A stretch of DNA of 64,000 bases from positions 106,258-170,257 of the forward strand of contig NZ_RQXW01000009.1 of NCBI RefSeq assembly GCF_003957515.1, in the 5' to 3' direction. Under the pieces are notes generated by a model. That model did not search any database, had not been told where the DNA came from, and saw only the letters and a program-made list of their open reading frames with translations. The position numbers and the translations under genes were made by a program. Position 1 is the stretch's first letter. Each line of letters opens with the position of its first letter. Source of the DNA: Amphritea opalescens (GTDB taxonomy: Bacteria > Pseudomonadota > Gammaproteobacteria > Pseudomonadales > Balneatricaceae). Of the stretch, positions 8,067-16,348 are shown piece after piece.

Positions 8067-9149
8067 GTGAAGATACTGCTACTGTCCGCCTACGATGCGG
8101 CGAGTCACCGTTATTGGCATCAGGGGTTGGTGAGTAATCTCAATCAGCATCAGTGGACGGTGCTCACACTGCCACCACGTTACTTCTCATGGCGCATTCG
8201 CGGTAACAGCCTGAGTTGGGCCATGAATGAGCGAGAGACGCTTGAACAGCCTTACGACCTGATTATCGCAACCTCAATGACGGATCTATCAGCGCTAAGA
8301 GGGTTTGTGCCCCATTTGGCAAGCATCCCGACGCTGGTGTATTTCCACGAGAACCAATTTGCTTACCCCGAATCGGGTCGTGAATACGGTAATGTTGAGC
8401 CGAAGATTCTCAATATATATACAGCACTCGCCGCCGACCATATCTGTTTTAACACCGCGTACAACCGAGAGACTTTTCTGACGGGCTGTCGCGCTTTATT
8501 AAAAAAGTTGCCGGATCAGGTGCCGCTTGGTGTGGCTGAACAACTGGAGCAGCGTTCATCGGTGCTGCAAGTACCCCTGCCATCCTCGGCTTATCAGCCT
8601 CATGATCCTCAGAGTGGCGCTGTACGGCTGATTTGGAACCACCGTTGGGAGTTTGATAAAGGCCCCGATCGTTTGCTGAGAGCGGTAGAGGGGCTCTGTG
8701 ATGCCGGTGTGGACTTTCGTTTAGACGTGGTTGGACAGCAGTTCCGCCGTGTACCACCGGTATTTGAAGAACTTAAAACCTTGCTAGCCGAGCGGGCAGG
8801 GCGCTGGGGGTTTGTTGAATCGGTGGCTGAGTATCGTTTGCTGTTGCAACAGGCGGATATCGTACTTTCAACGGCACTACATGATTATCAAGGTATTGCG
8901 GTACTCGAAGGGGCCGCGGCGGGTGCGCTACCGTTAGTGCCAAATCGGCTCGCTTACCCCGAGCTTTTCCCGCAAGAGTGCTGTTATCAAAGTGGTGATG
9001 CTGAAAGCCAAGCGCTGGTGAGTGCCGTTATTGATTATGCGGCTGCAAAGCTGCAGGGCCACCCGCCGGCAGCGCCCGATATCTCGGGGTTAAGCTGGGA
9101 AGCTATGGGCAAAGCATACGCGCGATTATTGGGTGATGTTGTTGGTTGA
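8067..9149 (+). CDS. tRNA-queuosine alpha-mannosyltransferase-like glycosyltransferase (DUF3524/GTDC1 family)
   Basis: 360-aa cytoplasmic glycosyltransferase. The N-terminal part (about 1-170) has the DUF3524 pattern: LLLSAYDAASHRYWHQGL at the start, TLPPRYFSWRIRGN near 37-50 and YFHENQFAYP near 92-101. The C-terminal part (about 180-350) is a GT4-type domain, with WNHRWEFDKGPDRLLRA and the acidic ALHDYQGIAVLEGAAAG segment. Proteins of this family, the human homolog being QTMAN/GTDC1, mannosylate queuosine in tRNA-Asp. The bacterial function is taken from that similarity. It follows Sel1/SPOR paralog 3 by 24 bp. No queuosine synthesis gene is in view. Confidence 0.82.
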   Translation: MKILLLSAYDAASHRYWHQGLVSNLNQHQWTVLTLPPRYFSWRIRGNSLSWAMNERETLEQPYDLIIATSMTDLSALRGFVPHLASIPTLVYFHENQFAYPESGREYGNVEPKILNIYTALAADHICFNTAYNRETFLTGCRALLKKLPDQVPLGVAEQLEQRSSVLQVPLPSSAYQPHDPQSGAVRLIWNHRWEFDKGPDRLLRAVEGLCDAGVDFRLDVVGQQFRRVPPVFEELKTLLAERAGRWGFVESVAEYRLLLQQADIVLSTALHDYQGIAVLEGAAAGALPLVPNRLAYPELFPQECCYQSGDAESQALVSAVIDYAAAKLQGHPPAAPDISGLSWEAMGKAYARLLGDVVG

Positions 9150-9315
9150 CAGATGTGAACCAAATAGAAATCGAATTTTTGATGAGAAGTGCGTGTAAAA
9201 TTTTATCACTAATACTAAATTTTTAGATGACTATGATTTTAAAATATTAGTGTTGAGGTTGTTGTTTTATTTATATAATATGTTGTTTTAATTTTAATTT
9301 GTTGGGCGTAGTGAT
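9150..9315. other. A+T-rich left edge of the acyltransferase islet
   Basis: Base composition drops abruptly to strongly A+T-rich directly after the mannosyltransferase stop codon, with long T and TTTA tracts. No gene is visible. It probably holds the promoter of the acyltransferase and marks the left boundary of transferred DNA. Confidence 0.6.
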
Positions 9316-11250
9316 TTGAAATTTCGAAAAGATATAAATGGACTTAGGGCTATTGCTGTTATTGCAGTTGTTTTTTTTCATTTTAATGAGTCTTGGATGC
9401 CCGGTGGATTTGCAGGAGTAGACGTTTTCTTTGTTATTTCAGGGTTTTTAATGACGGGGATAATATTTAAGGGGATTGAAAACGATAATTTTTCTGTTTT
9501 AAATTTTTATATTTCACGTGCGAATAGAATTTTTCCAGCTTTAGCTTTTCTTTGTTTGATTTTGTTGGTATTTGGATGGTTCTATATCACTCCTTTGGAT
9601 TACAAAGCGTTAGGTAAGCATGTTGCGAGCAGCATGACATTTCTATCTAATGTTGTTTATTGGAAAGAGTCAGGATATTTTGATGCCGTATCACACGGGA
9701 AATGGCTATTGCATACTTGGTCTTTATCCGCGGAGTGGCAGTTTTATATAATATACCCACTAGTGCTTGTTTCTATGCGGAAGTTCATGTCTGTAAAAGT
9801 AATGAAAGCAACAGTACTATTTGGAACAATATTGGGGTTTGTTTTTTGTGTTATTGCTACCTATAAATGGCCTAATCCTGCATACTATCTTTTGCCAACT
9901 AGGGCGTGGGAGTTGATGGTCGGTGGTGTAGCTTATCTTTATCCTATCGTTTTAAAAAAAGAAAGAAAAAAGATATTAGAGTTGTTTGGCTTATTGTTGA
10001 TTGTTGGTTCATATTTTTTAATATCTAAAGATAATCCTTGGCCAGGCTACTTAGCATTTTTTCCGGTTTTAGGTTCATTCTTTATCATTCAGTCGCAACG
10101 AGATGATAGCTTTTTTACAGGGAATATAGTTTCCCAAAAAATTGGGATGTGGTCTTATTCCATTTATTTGTGGCACTGGCCACTCGTTGTTGTTATATAT
10201 TATTTTTCATTGAGTGATAAATTTATTTATGTTGGTGTTTTTTTGTCTTTATTTATCGGTTTTTTGAGTAATAAATATGTCGAAGGGGTTAAATTAAAAA
10301 GTAGTTTTTCGAGTTTTTCAAGTTATCTTAAATGTAAACCTGTCTATATTCTGTTAGGTGTCAGTGTCTGTGGTAGTGGGGTTTTTTTTACAAATGGTTT
10401 TGAATATCATTATTCTGATGCAGTGGTAGTCGCAAGTAATGAATCTATAAATAGAAATCCTTATAGATGTATGAACGATCATAAGTTTCCTTGTTATATA
10501 GGCAATGAAAAAAACATTAAGGCAATTATTGTAGGGGATAGCCATGCGGATGCCTTAACTACAGCTGTTGCACATTCAGTTGATTTAAAAAAAGAGGGAG
10601 TGATTGCGCTAACAATGTCGAGTTGCCCATTTGTCTTGAATCTTATGTCCACCAAAAATGGCGATAAATGTTATAAAGAGAATGCTCGACGAATTGAATA
10701 TCTAGAATCTAACTATGACTCTGTTCCTGTTATATTGGTTTCAAGAATGGGCGCTTATTTATATGGGCAATCCAACCCTCAAAGAGTTAAAGATATTAGT
10801 GATATTCAGCCTTCGGTCTATTTTACTAAGCCATATACTAAGGTTGAGGATTTATTATATGATGAATTAAAGTTTAATCTAAGTTTAACAGTCGATAAGC
10901 TTCTTATTAATCATCCTGTTTATATTGTTCAACCTACTCCTGAAATGAGAAAAAATGTTCCTGCTACGCTGGCTAGAAACCTTTTACTCGATAACGGAGA
11001 TTATGACTTGTCGATAGATTACGGTCTATATATTCAAAGAAATGAGCGGTTAAGAAATCTAATCAATGAAGTTTCGATTAAGAAAAATATTGTAGTATTA
11101 GATCCTGCTCCATATTTATGTCATAACGATAGATGTTTGGCGCAAATTAAAGGGAGACCAATTTATTATGATGGTGATCATATGAGTGAATATGGAAATA
11201 AGCTGTTAACGCCGATGTTTAAGTTAGTAACTGAAAAAAATATTAATTAG
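9316..11250 (+). CDS. Membrane O-acyltransferase with SGNH domain (OafA-like)
   Basis: 644-aa acyltransferase-3 family protein that would acetylate a surface glycan such as O-antigen. The N-terminal membrane part (about 5-360, roughly ten or eleven helices) starts with the family signature: RKDINGLRAIAVIAVVFFH, then GGFAGVDVFFVISGFLM. The C-terminal SGNH part has GDSH with Ser409 and a DGDH motif at about 619-622 (Asp and His), the expected catalytic residues. The start is TTG at 9316; no in-frame ATG gives the conserved N-terminus. Codons are strongly A/T-ending, unlike every neighbour, and the gene stands alone in an A+T-rich block, so recent transfer is likely. Confidence 0.9.
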   Translation: MKFRKDINGLRAIAVIAVVFFHFNESWMPGGFAGVDVFFVISGFLMTGIIFKGIENDNFSVLNFYISRANRIFPALAFLCLILLVFGWFYITPLDYKALGKHVASSMTFLSNVVYWKESGYFDAVSHGKWLLHTWSLSAEWQFYIIYPLVLVSMRKFMSVKVMKATVLFGTILGFVFCVIATYKWPNPAYYLLPTRAWELMVGGVAYLYPIVLKKERKKILELFGLLLIVGSYFLISKDNPWPGYLAFFPVLGSFFIIQSQRDDSFFTGNIVSQKIGMWSYSIYLWHWPLVVVIYYFSLSDKFIYVGVFLSLFIGFLSNKYVEGVKLKSSFSSFSSYLKCKPVYILLGVSVCGSGVFFTNGFEYHYSDAVVVASNESINRNPYRCMNDHKFPCYIGNEKNIKAIIVGDSHADALTTAVAHSVDLKKEGVIALTMSSCPFVLNLMSTKNGDKCYKENARRIEYLESNYDSVPVILVSRMGAYLYGQSNPQRVKDISDIQPSVYFTKPYTKVEDLLYDELKFNLSLTVDKLLINHPVYIVQPTPEMRKNVPATLARNLLLDNGDYDLSIDYGLYIQRNERLRNLINEVSIKKNIVVLDPAPYLCHNDRCLAQIKGRPIYYDGDHMSEYGNKLLTPMFKLVTEKNIN

Positions 11251-11985
11251 TAGTCCTTAGCTGCGTTATTGTTGATGATTTTTTAATTTATGAATTATCG
11301 TTAGTGTTTTTTTCTGACAGTCAGTAGGGTAGTTTTTTTTTATTTAATAGAACAATTATTATCTGATGTGTTTTCAAATGTCGCTATATTTATTTATTTT
11401 CCCTAATTAAATATTTTTCACCAAAGAGCTAAAACTTGGTGATTTGGTATTAAATTTACTGCAGGCGAGCGATGCAGCATCTTGGTAAAGCGATCATACA
11501 CCGGCACTTGCCCGTCTAGATGGAAGACGGCGATCAATCTACATAGCCGAAAATGTAATTAGGCTCTTTATTTTAGGCAGAGAAAGCTAGTTCGTACTGT
11601 AGAGAATCGTATTGTGAGGAAAGTCCAGGTGTAACCTCTAGTACTCACCTCGGTTACGTTGTTGAGCTACAGTTTAAGAGAATTAGAGTTGATGAATTCT
11701 AGATCTTCTACACCTCAATTTGACATTGAGGGGAGACTTGACTGACGGTTATTCAAATAAGTGGAAGCTTCTGAACGGTTTAATTTCACACTGAAGTACT
11801 CCAGAACTGCTTTTTGTTTAATAAATGTACAGTTGCCCCTCGACATTAGGGGCTGAACTCTTTAAAGTGGCGGCTTCTTTAACAGCATCGCTTTTATGCT
11901 GTGTAATCTGTACTTTTTCCGGGTTCTTTTTCAGGATTCTTTGTCAGTACACTCTTTCTAGAACTTTCTTTTCAGGACCTATCCT
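11251..11985. other. Long non-coding stretch upstream of ybiT with several helices
   Basis: 735 bp without a supportable gene. The first ~200 bp continue the A+T-rich islet; composition then returns toward normal. Inverted repeats: CACCAA/TTGGTG (11419-11441), CCGTCT/AGACGG (11512-11530), CTGTAG/CTACAG (11597-11672) enclosing GTAACC/GGTTAC (11631-11657), CCTCAAT/ATTGAGG (11713-11731), GCCCCT/AGGGGC (11835-11853) and ACAGCAT/ATGCTGT (11882-11902). A minus-strand open stretch near 11440-11560 reads like a protein remnant but matches nothing I recognise. It could be a structured leader of ybiT, an unannotated RNA, or decayed DNA. Confidence 0.45.
11924..11977 (+). repeat. Degenerate 13-bp T-rich repeats before ybiT
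   Basis: TTCTTTTTCAGGA (11924-11936) and TTCTTTGTCAGTA (11937-11949) are adjacent, followed by two weaker copies. The last copy ends in CAGGA, which serves as the ribosome binding site 8 nt before the TTG start. Confidence 0.65.
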
Positions 11986-13590
11986 TTGATCTCCTCTGCG
12001 AATATCACTATGCAGTTTGGCGCTGAGCCGCTGTTCCAAAATATTTCTGCTAAATTCGGCAACGGTAACCGTTATGGTTTAATCGGCGCGAATGGCTGTG
12101 GCAAATCCACCTTTATGAAGATTTTGAGCGGTGAGTTAACGCCTACGTCGGGAAATATTTCGATGACGCCTGGGGAAAAACTGGGCATCCTCAGTCAGGA
12201 CCAGTTTGCCTTTGAAGAATACACCGTTATCGATGCCGTGATTATGGGTGATGCGGCGCTGTGGAAGATAAAACAGGAGCGTGAGCGCATCTATTCGCTG
12301 CCGGAGATGTCTGAAGAAGACGGTATGAAGGTTGCTCATCTGGAAGTCGAATTTGCCGAAATGGATGGTTACAGTGCTGAGAGTCGCGCTGGAGATATTC
12401 TATTAGAGGCGGGTATTGAAGAAGAGTATCACTTTGGTTTGATGAGTCAGGTTGCGCCGGGTTGGAAGCTTCGGGTGCTGTTAGCGCAGGCGCTGTTTGC
12501 TAACCCTGATGTCTTGCTACTGGATGAGCCGACCAACAACTTGGATATTCATACCATCAGTTGGTTGGAAAATGTGCTGAATCAACGTAAAAGCACCATG
12601 ATCATCATCTCGCATGACCGTCACTTCTTGAACTCGGTCTGTACCCATATGGCGGATATCGATTATGGCGAGCTGCGTATCTATCCGGGTAATTATGAAT
12701 ATTACCTAGAAGCTTCGTCATTGATTCGTGAACAGCTGTTGACCGCAAATGCGAAGAAGAGTCTCGAGATGGACGAGTTACAGTCATTTGTAAACCGTTT
12801 CTCGGCGAATGCTTCAAAAGCCAAACAAGCGAGTTCGCGGGCGAAGAAGTTAGAAAAGATCGAGCTGGATGAAGTAAAAAGCTCTAGTCGTCAGTTTCCC
12901 TCGATTACCTATAAACAGGACAAGAAACTGCACCGTCAGGCGCTTATTCTGGAAGATATGGGACATGGCTTTGAAGGCGAGATGTTATTCCGCGATGGTA
13001 ACCTGATTCTAGAAGCAGGCGCTAAACTGGCGATTATAGGTGAAAACGGTGCCGGTAAAACCACCTTTATGCGCTGCCTGATGAATGAGTTGGAAACCAA
13101 AGAGGGCACCGTCAAGTGGTCTGAAAACGCCTCAATTGGTTATTGTCCTCAGGATAGTACCGCCGACTTTAATTGTGATCTGACCCTGTTTGAGTGGATG
13201 TCTCAATGGCGTACACCGAAGCATGATGATTTGAAAGTGCGGGCGATGCTCGGACGTTTGTTGTTTACCGCGGATGATTTCAATAAGAAGGCTCGGGTTT
13301 GTTCCGGTGGTGAAAAGAACCGCCTACTGTTTGGTAAGTTGATGATGATGGATATCAACGTGCTGATTATGGATGAGCCAACCAACCATATGGATATGGA
13401 AGCGATCGAATCATTGAACATCGCGCTAGAAGGTTTTGATGGTACGCTGATTTTTGTTAGTCATGACCGAGCGTTCATCTCTTCTTTGGCAAACAATATT
13501 ATTGAGATTAAAGATCAGCAAGTGATTCACTTCCCCGGTACTTTTGATGAGTATCTGGATAATCAAACTAAGGCTTCCCGGGTCGCTTAA
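11986..13590 (+). CDS. ybiT: ABC-F family ATPase YbiT
   Basis: 534-aa soluble tandem ABC ATPase; ABC-F proteins act on the ribosome (translation factor or protection type). Two nucleotide domains are visible, with Walker [10 protein letters not shown] (about 35-43) and GENGAGKTT (about 352-360). Walker B/DEPTNN segments are present in both, and the second domain has the signature [12 protein letters not shown]. The N-terminus ([16 protein letters not shown]) and whole-length order match E. coli YbiT closely. The start is TTG at 11986 with CAGGA 8 nt upstream. A strong terminator follows. The long leader and non-ATG start suggest translational control. This is the housekeeping YbiT type, not a recognised resistance determinant. 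Confidence 0.94.
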   Translation: MISSANITMQFGAEPLFQNISAKFGNGNRYGLIGANGCGKSTFMKILSGELTPTSGNISMTPGEKLGILSQDQFAFEEYTVIDAVIMGDAALWKIKQERERIYSLPEMSEEDGMKVAHLEVEFAEMDGYSAESRAGDILLEAGIEEEYHFGLMSQVAPGWKLRVLLAQALFANPDVLLLDEPTNNLDIHTISWLENVLNQRKSTMIIISHDRHFLNSVCTHMADIDYGELRIYPGNYEYYLEASSLIREQLLTANAKKSLEMDELQSFVNRFSANASKAKQASSRAKKLEKIELDEVKSSSRQFPSITYKQDKKLHRQALILEDMGHGFEGEMLFRDGNLILEAGAKLAIIGENGAGKTTFMRCLMNELETKEGTVKWSENASIGYCPQDSTADFNCDLTLFEWMSQWRTPKHDDLKVRAMLGRLLFTADDFNKKARVCSGGEKNRLLFGKLMMMDINVLIMDEPTNHMDMEAIESLNIALEGFDGTLIFVSHDRAFISSLANNIIEIKDQQVIHFPGTFDEYLDNQTKASRVA

Positions 13591-13620
13591 TGTTGATTGC
13601 TTGATTTGGTTTCAATGAAA

Positions 13621-13656
13621 AAGCCCCCTTCGACTTAACTCGAAGGGGGCTTTTTT
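13621..13656 (+). terminator. Terminator after ybiT
   Basis: GCCCCCTTCGA (13623-13633) and TCGAAGGGGGC (13640-13650) form an 11-bp stem followed by TTTTTT; A residues precede it, so it may also act on the opposite strand. Confidence 0.92.
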
Positions 13657-13757
13657 ACGTCTAATGGCTCGACCCGTTGAATCATTCGCTCGACAGATTT
13701 TTTGGGTCCCTGCGGTTTGAGAGCGAACAAAGCGGCTAGCGAGATAAGCCTTTTTTA

Positions 13758-14234
13758 TTAGTTCTCTACCGGCAGCACTTGATGGGGTGCTTGAGCGGAG
13801 GGCTGACTAACGGGGAATACTCGGTCATATCCCCAGTTGAATACCAATGTGTAGGTCATCACTAGAAAGATCGAAATAAGGTCGACCATCAAGGCCTGCA
13901 TAACGGTCACGTTAAGCCACCAGATAATTAGCGGTAGCGAGGTGGCAACCAGTGTTACTTCTAGCCCTGCCGCATGTAGCAAACGACCGGCGAGCTTTCG
14001 TTCAGTGGGAACTCTACCCCGTTTGACGTCATAGCGATCAAACAGATAATTGAAAAATGGGTTGATCAGCATCGCCTTGAGACTGATCACCACGGATAGC
14101 ATACCCACCTCCATAATATCTCGGTCGAGTAATAGCGCCATCATGGGGGCTAATAGTGTGAGCAGTAATAGTTCGAACATCAGGGTATGACGCAGACGGT
14201 CGAGCGGGGTACGGGTGATGATTGGCTGATTCAT
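13758..14234 (-). CDS. PACE-family multidrug efflux protein
   Basis: 158-aa inner-membrane protein with four predicted helices arranged as two bacterial transmembrane pair units. It begins with TRTPLDRLRHTLMFELLLL, contains SLKAMLINPFFNYLFDRYD (helix 2 end) and repeats the pattern as TYTLVFNWGYDRVFP at the C-terminus. These features define the PACE family (AceI type), proton-driven exporters of chlorhexidine and other biocides or polyamine-like compounds. AGGAG lies 6 nt before the ATG. It is divergent from a LysR regulator across a spacer with a strong inverted repeat, like aceI/aceR in Acinetobacter. The actual substrate is unknown. Confidence 0.92.
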   Translation of the reverse strand: MNQPIITRTPLDRLRHTLMFELLLLTLLAPMMALLLDRDIMEVGMLSVVISLKAMLINPFFNYLFDRYDVKRGRVPTERKLAGRLLHAAGLEVTLVATSLPLIIWWLNVTVMQALMVDLISIFLVMTYTLVFNWGYDRVFPVSQPSAQAPHQVLPVEN

Positions 14235-14255
14235 GATGGCTCCTATACTCAGTTA

Positions 14256-14294
14256 AAGTGCTTCTTTGAAGTGCTTCGTTACAGTGCTGATTTG
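14256..14294. repeat. 13-bp tandem repeat, three units, in PACE/LysR spacer
   Basis: AAGTGCTTCTTTG, AAGTGCTTCGTTA and CAGTGCTGATTTG lie head to tail directly upstream of the PACE gene. Confidence 0.8.
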
Positions 14295-14360
14295 TTATGC
14301 TCACTTGCCAGATTTTGATTAGCGAGTGCTGCTTTAAGATGAGGCTATTCTAGGCTTTAT

Positions 14361-14390
14361 TTAGATAGTAAAAAGTTAGATACTATCTAA
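14361..14390. promoter_or_regulatory. Probable LysR operator between PACE gene and regulator
   Basis: TTAGATAGTA (14361-14370) and TACTATCTAA (14381-14390) are exact reverse complements separated by 10 bp. Inside lies a second dyad, TTAGATACTATCTAA (14376-14390), which fits the T-N11-A LysR box. A further partial copy TTCAGATA starts at 14393. The site is 20-50 bp before the LysR start and about 130 bp before the PACE start. Confidence 0.8.
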
Positions 14391-14415
14391 AATTCAGATA
14401 GGTTGGGGTGTGAAA

Positions 14416-15309
14416 ATGGCTGGTATCGACCCGTTAGAGGCGTTTGTCATTGCGGCTGAAACAGGCTCTTTTTCGGCGGCTGCGAGGCGTTTGGGTAAAG
14501 CGCAGTCAGCGGTGAGCACCGCGATCAGTAATTTGGAGCTCGATAGTAATGTCACGTTGTTTGATCGCACCCACCGTAGTCCGCTATTAACCCCTAGCGG
14601 TGAGGCACTGTTGGAGTACGCCCGAACGGTACTGCACAGTCAGCATGAGTTTAGGGTGCATGCCCAAGCGTTGGGGCAGAGTGATGAGGTTGAGCTCTGT
14701 TTGGCGGTAGAGCAGAGTATTTCTAGTCAGCCGTTGCTCGATATCTTGCATCGCTTTGAACAGCGCTTCCCCCATATTCAGTTGGAGTTACTCGATCCCG
14801 GCGGTAGTGATGTTGCCGAATTGATCCGCACTAATCGCGCGGATATCGGCTTAATGTTAGAACGGGAGTTTTATCCTCAGGGATTTGGTTTCCGTGGCAT
14901 TGGCTATTCTGAACTGGTGGCGGTGTGTCGCCATGATCATCCTCTGGTCGATAAGCAATCGGTGAGTCACGCGAACTTTAGAGCCCATCGACAGTTAGTG
15001 CTGCGAAGCTTGGATCTCACCGATCGTAGTCATGAACGGCTGATGTTTAGTCCCAGTGTTTGGTTTTCAGAAAGCCCCCATCTGATACTAGAACTGCTTT
15101 GTAGTGGCTTGGGCTGGGCATTCTTGCATCGTAATGTGGTGCAGGAGAAGCTAGCCAGCGGCGAATTATTAGCCCTGCAGCGGGATTTTCAGACGGTGGC
15201 ATCCCTTCAGGGTATTGATGTTGTCTGGACGGAAAATCGTTCTTTGGGCACGGCCGGTAGCTGGTTATTGGAAGAACTGTCACAGTTAGACCTGACCGCC
15301 AATCGTTAA
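14416..15309 (+). CDS. LysR-family regulator, likely controls the divergent PACE gene
   Basis: 297-aa DNA-binding regulator. The N-terminal winged helix-turn-helix is clear (about 4-62): DPLEAFVIAAETGSFSAAAR and KAQSAVSTAISNLEL. The remainder is a LysR substrate-binding domain (about 90-292). I prefer the ATG at 14416; a GTG at 14410 would add two residues. The gene is divergent from the PACE efflux gene with perfect dyads between them, so it probably acts on that promoter and its own. The inducer cannot be read from sequence. The 3' end faces an IclR gene across a 12-bp repeat tract. Confidence 0.9.
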   Translation: MAGIDPLEAFVIAAETGSFSAAARRLGKAQSAVSTAISNLELDSNVTLFDRTHRSPLLTPSGEALLEYARTVLHSQHEFRVHAQALGQSDEVELCLAVEQSISSQPLLDILHRFEQRFPHIQLELLDPGGSDVAELIRTNRADIGLMLEREFYPQGFGFRGIGYSELVAVCRHDHPLVDKQSVSHANFRAHRQLVLRSLDLTDRSHERLMFSPSVWFSESPHLILELLCSGLGWAFLHRNVVQEKLASGELLALQRDFQTVASLQGIDVVWTENRSLGTAGSWLLEELSQLDLTANR

Positions 15310-15316
15310 GCTAATG

Positions 15317-15388
15317 ATTTAAGCTTTTATTTAAGTTCTTATTTAAACTCTTATTTAAGCCCTGAGTTAAACTCAGATCTTAAGCCTA
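15317..15388. repeat. 12-bp tandem repeat, six degenerate units
   Basis: Units ATTTAAGCTTTT, ATTTAAGTTCTT, ATTTAAACTCTT, ATTTAAGCCCTG, AGTTAAACTCAG and ATCTTAAGCCTA follow each other exactly, filling the convergent spacer between the LysR and IclR genes. Units 4-5 also create a CTGAGT/ACTCAG hairpin (15362-15376). Confidence 0.85.
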
Positions 15389-15404
15389 GCTCATCTATCC
15401 CTCT

Positions 15405-16244
15405 TTAATCTGGCGTGCTACTCGCAGCGTCCTGGGCGCTGTACCCTAGCTGTGTTGAAATTGTGTGGGCGGCCTTCTTGAGAGCGTCAATCCATGTCAA
15501 TTGGCGTCTTTCGATCGGTGCAGAGATCGATAGACCGGCAACCGGCAGCTGGGTTTGGTCATAAATTAAGACACCGATACAGCCCACACCGATTTCCGCT
15601 TCTTCGTTATCCAACGCATACCCCTGGGTGGCGGATTGCAGGCATTCAGCCGTCAGTTCCGGCAACGTCGAAAAGGTGTTTTGGGTGTAGGTGGGTAGAT
15701 TGGTGCGTTGTGCGTAGCTGACAATATCGCTCTCACCGCCGATACCGAGCATCAGTTTACCTACGCCAGTGACATGTAGCGGTGCACGGCTTCCGACGAG
15801 TTGATGAACGTGCATCATACGGTTGGGGATCGCCCGTTCAAAATAGATCACCACATCACCCTCGCGAATGGTCAGGTTAACACTCTCGCCTAGTTGATCC
15901 CTGAGCCGTTCCATATAGGGGAGAGCGACGGCGCGAAGGTCCACATCGGTACGCCGTTTATTGGTTAGTTGCAGCAGCCGATTACCTAACCAGTACTCAC
16001 CATGTTCATTGCGATCGACAAAACGGTTATCGATGAGGGCGCGGAGTATCCGGTGGGCGGTTGACGGGTGTAGGCCGGTTTCGGCGCTGAGTACTTTGAG
16101 TGTCACCGGTTGAGAATAGCGGGAGATCGCATCCAGAATATGCGCGGCCCGGTCGATAACCTGTATGCGGCTGACAGGCTTAGTGTCGACGGCTATCGCC
16201 GTATGATCATCGGCAGAGCTCGCGGTGGTGAGGGTATCTGGCAT
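15405..16244 (-). CDS. IclR-family transcriptional regulator of the uric acid cluster (inferred)
   Basis: 279-aa regulator. The N-terminal winged helix (about 22-85) has IQVIDRAAHILDAISRY and the recognition segment TGLHPSTAHRILRALI. The C-terminal effector domain (about 95-265) includes LTIREGDVVIYFERA and GYALDNEEAEIGVGCIGVLI, typical of IclR. It lies 104 bp downstream of the last gene of the urate operon on the same strand, but has its own palindrome 55 bp before its start, so it may be separately transcribed and autoregulated. IclR-family AllR controls allantoin genes in enterobacteria; a similar role here is inference. Confidence 0.9.
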   Translation of the reverse strand: MPDTLTTASSADDHTAIAVDTKPVSRIQVIDRAAHILDAISRYSQPVTLKVLSAETGLHPSTAHRILRALIDNRFVDRNEHGEYWLGNRLLQLTNKRRTDVDLRAVALPYMERLRDQLGESVNLTIREGDVVIYFERAIPNRMMHVHQLVGSRAPLHVTGVGKLMLGIGGESDIVSYAQRTNLPTYTQNTFSTLPELTAECLQSATQGYALDNEEAEIGVGCIGVLIYDQTQLPVAGLSISAPIERRQLTWIDALKKAAHTISTQLGYSAQDAASSTPD

Positions 16245-16298
16245 AAGGCACCTGAAAGAATGAACAAAAGATACCGTATTCTAATATCTAACAGCTCT

Positions 16299-16315
16299 AT
16301 TTCATATTATGAAAT
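16299..16315. promoter_or_regulatory. 17-bp palindrome upstream of the IclR gene (probable operator)
   Basis: ATTTCATA and TATGAAAT are exact inverted arms around a single T. The palindrome lies 55-71 bp upstream of the IclR start codon, where an autoregulatory IclR-type operator is expected. Confidence 0.75.
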
Positions 16316-16348
16316 CAGGGTGATGTCTTTATCCGTTGTTTACGCTGG

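Noticed and set aside
11440..11560. Minus-strand open stretch resembling a short protein (IAVFHLDGQVPVYDR...)
   Set aside because: About 40 codons, no ribosome binding site and no family I recognise; possibly a gene remnant, but not supportable as a gene.
11617..11627. GAGGAAAGTCC, the core of helix P4 of RNase P RNA, suggesting rnpB
   Set aside because: The matching 3' half, the conserved ACAGAA-type and CGGCTTA-type ends and the GGTAACGCC segment are absent nearby, so one 11-base match is not enough.
11627..11657. H-type pseudoknot from AGGTG/CACCT and GTAACC/GGTTAC
   Set aside because: The 5' arms share a base and leave no first loop, so the helices are alternatives and cannot coexist as a pseudoknot.
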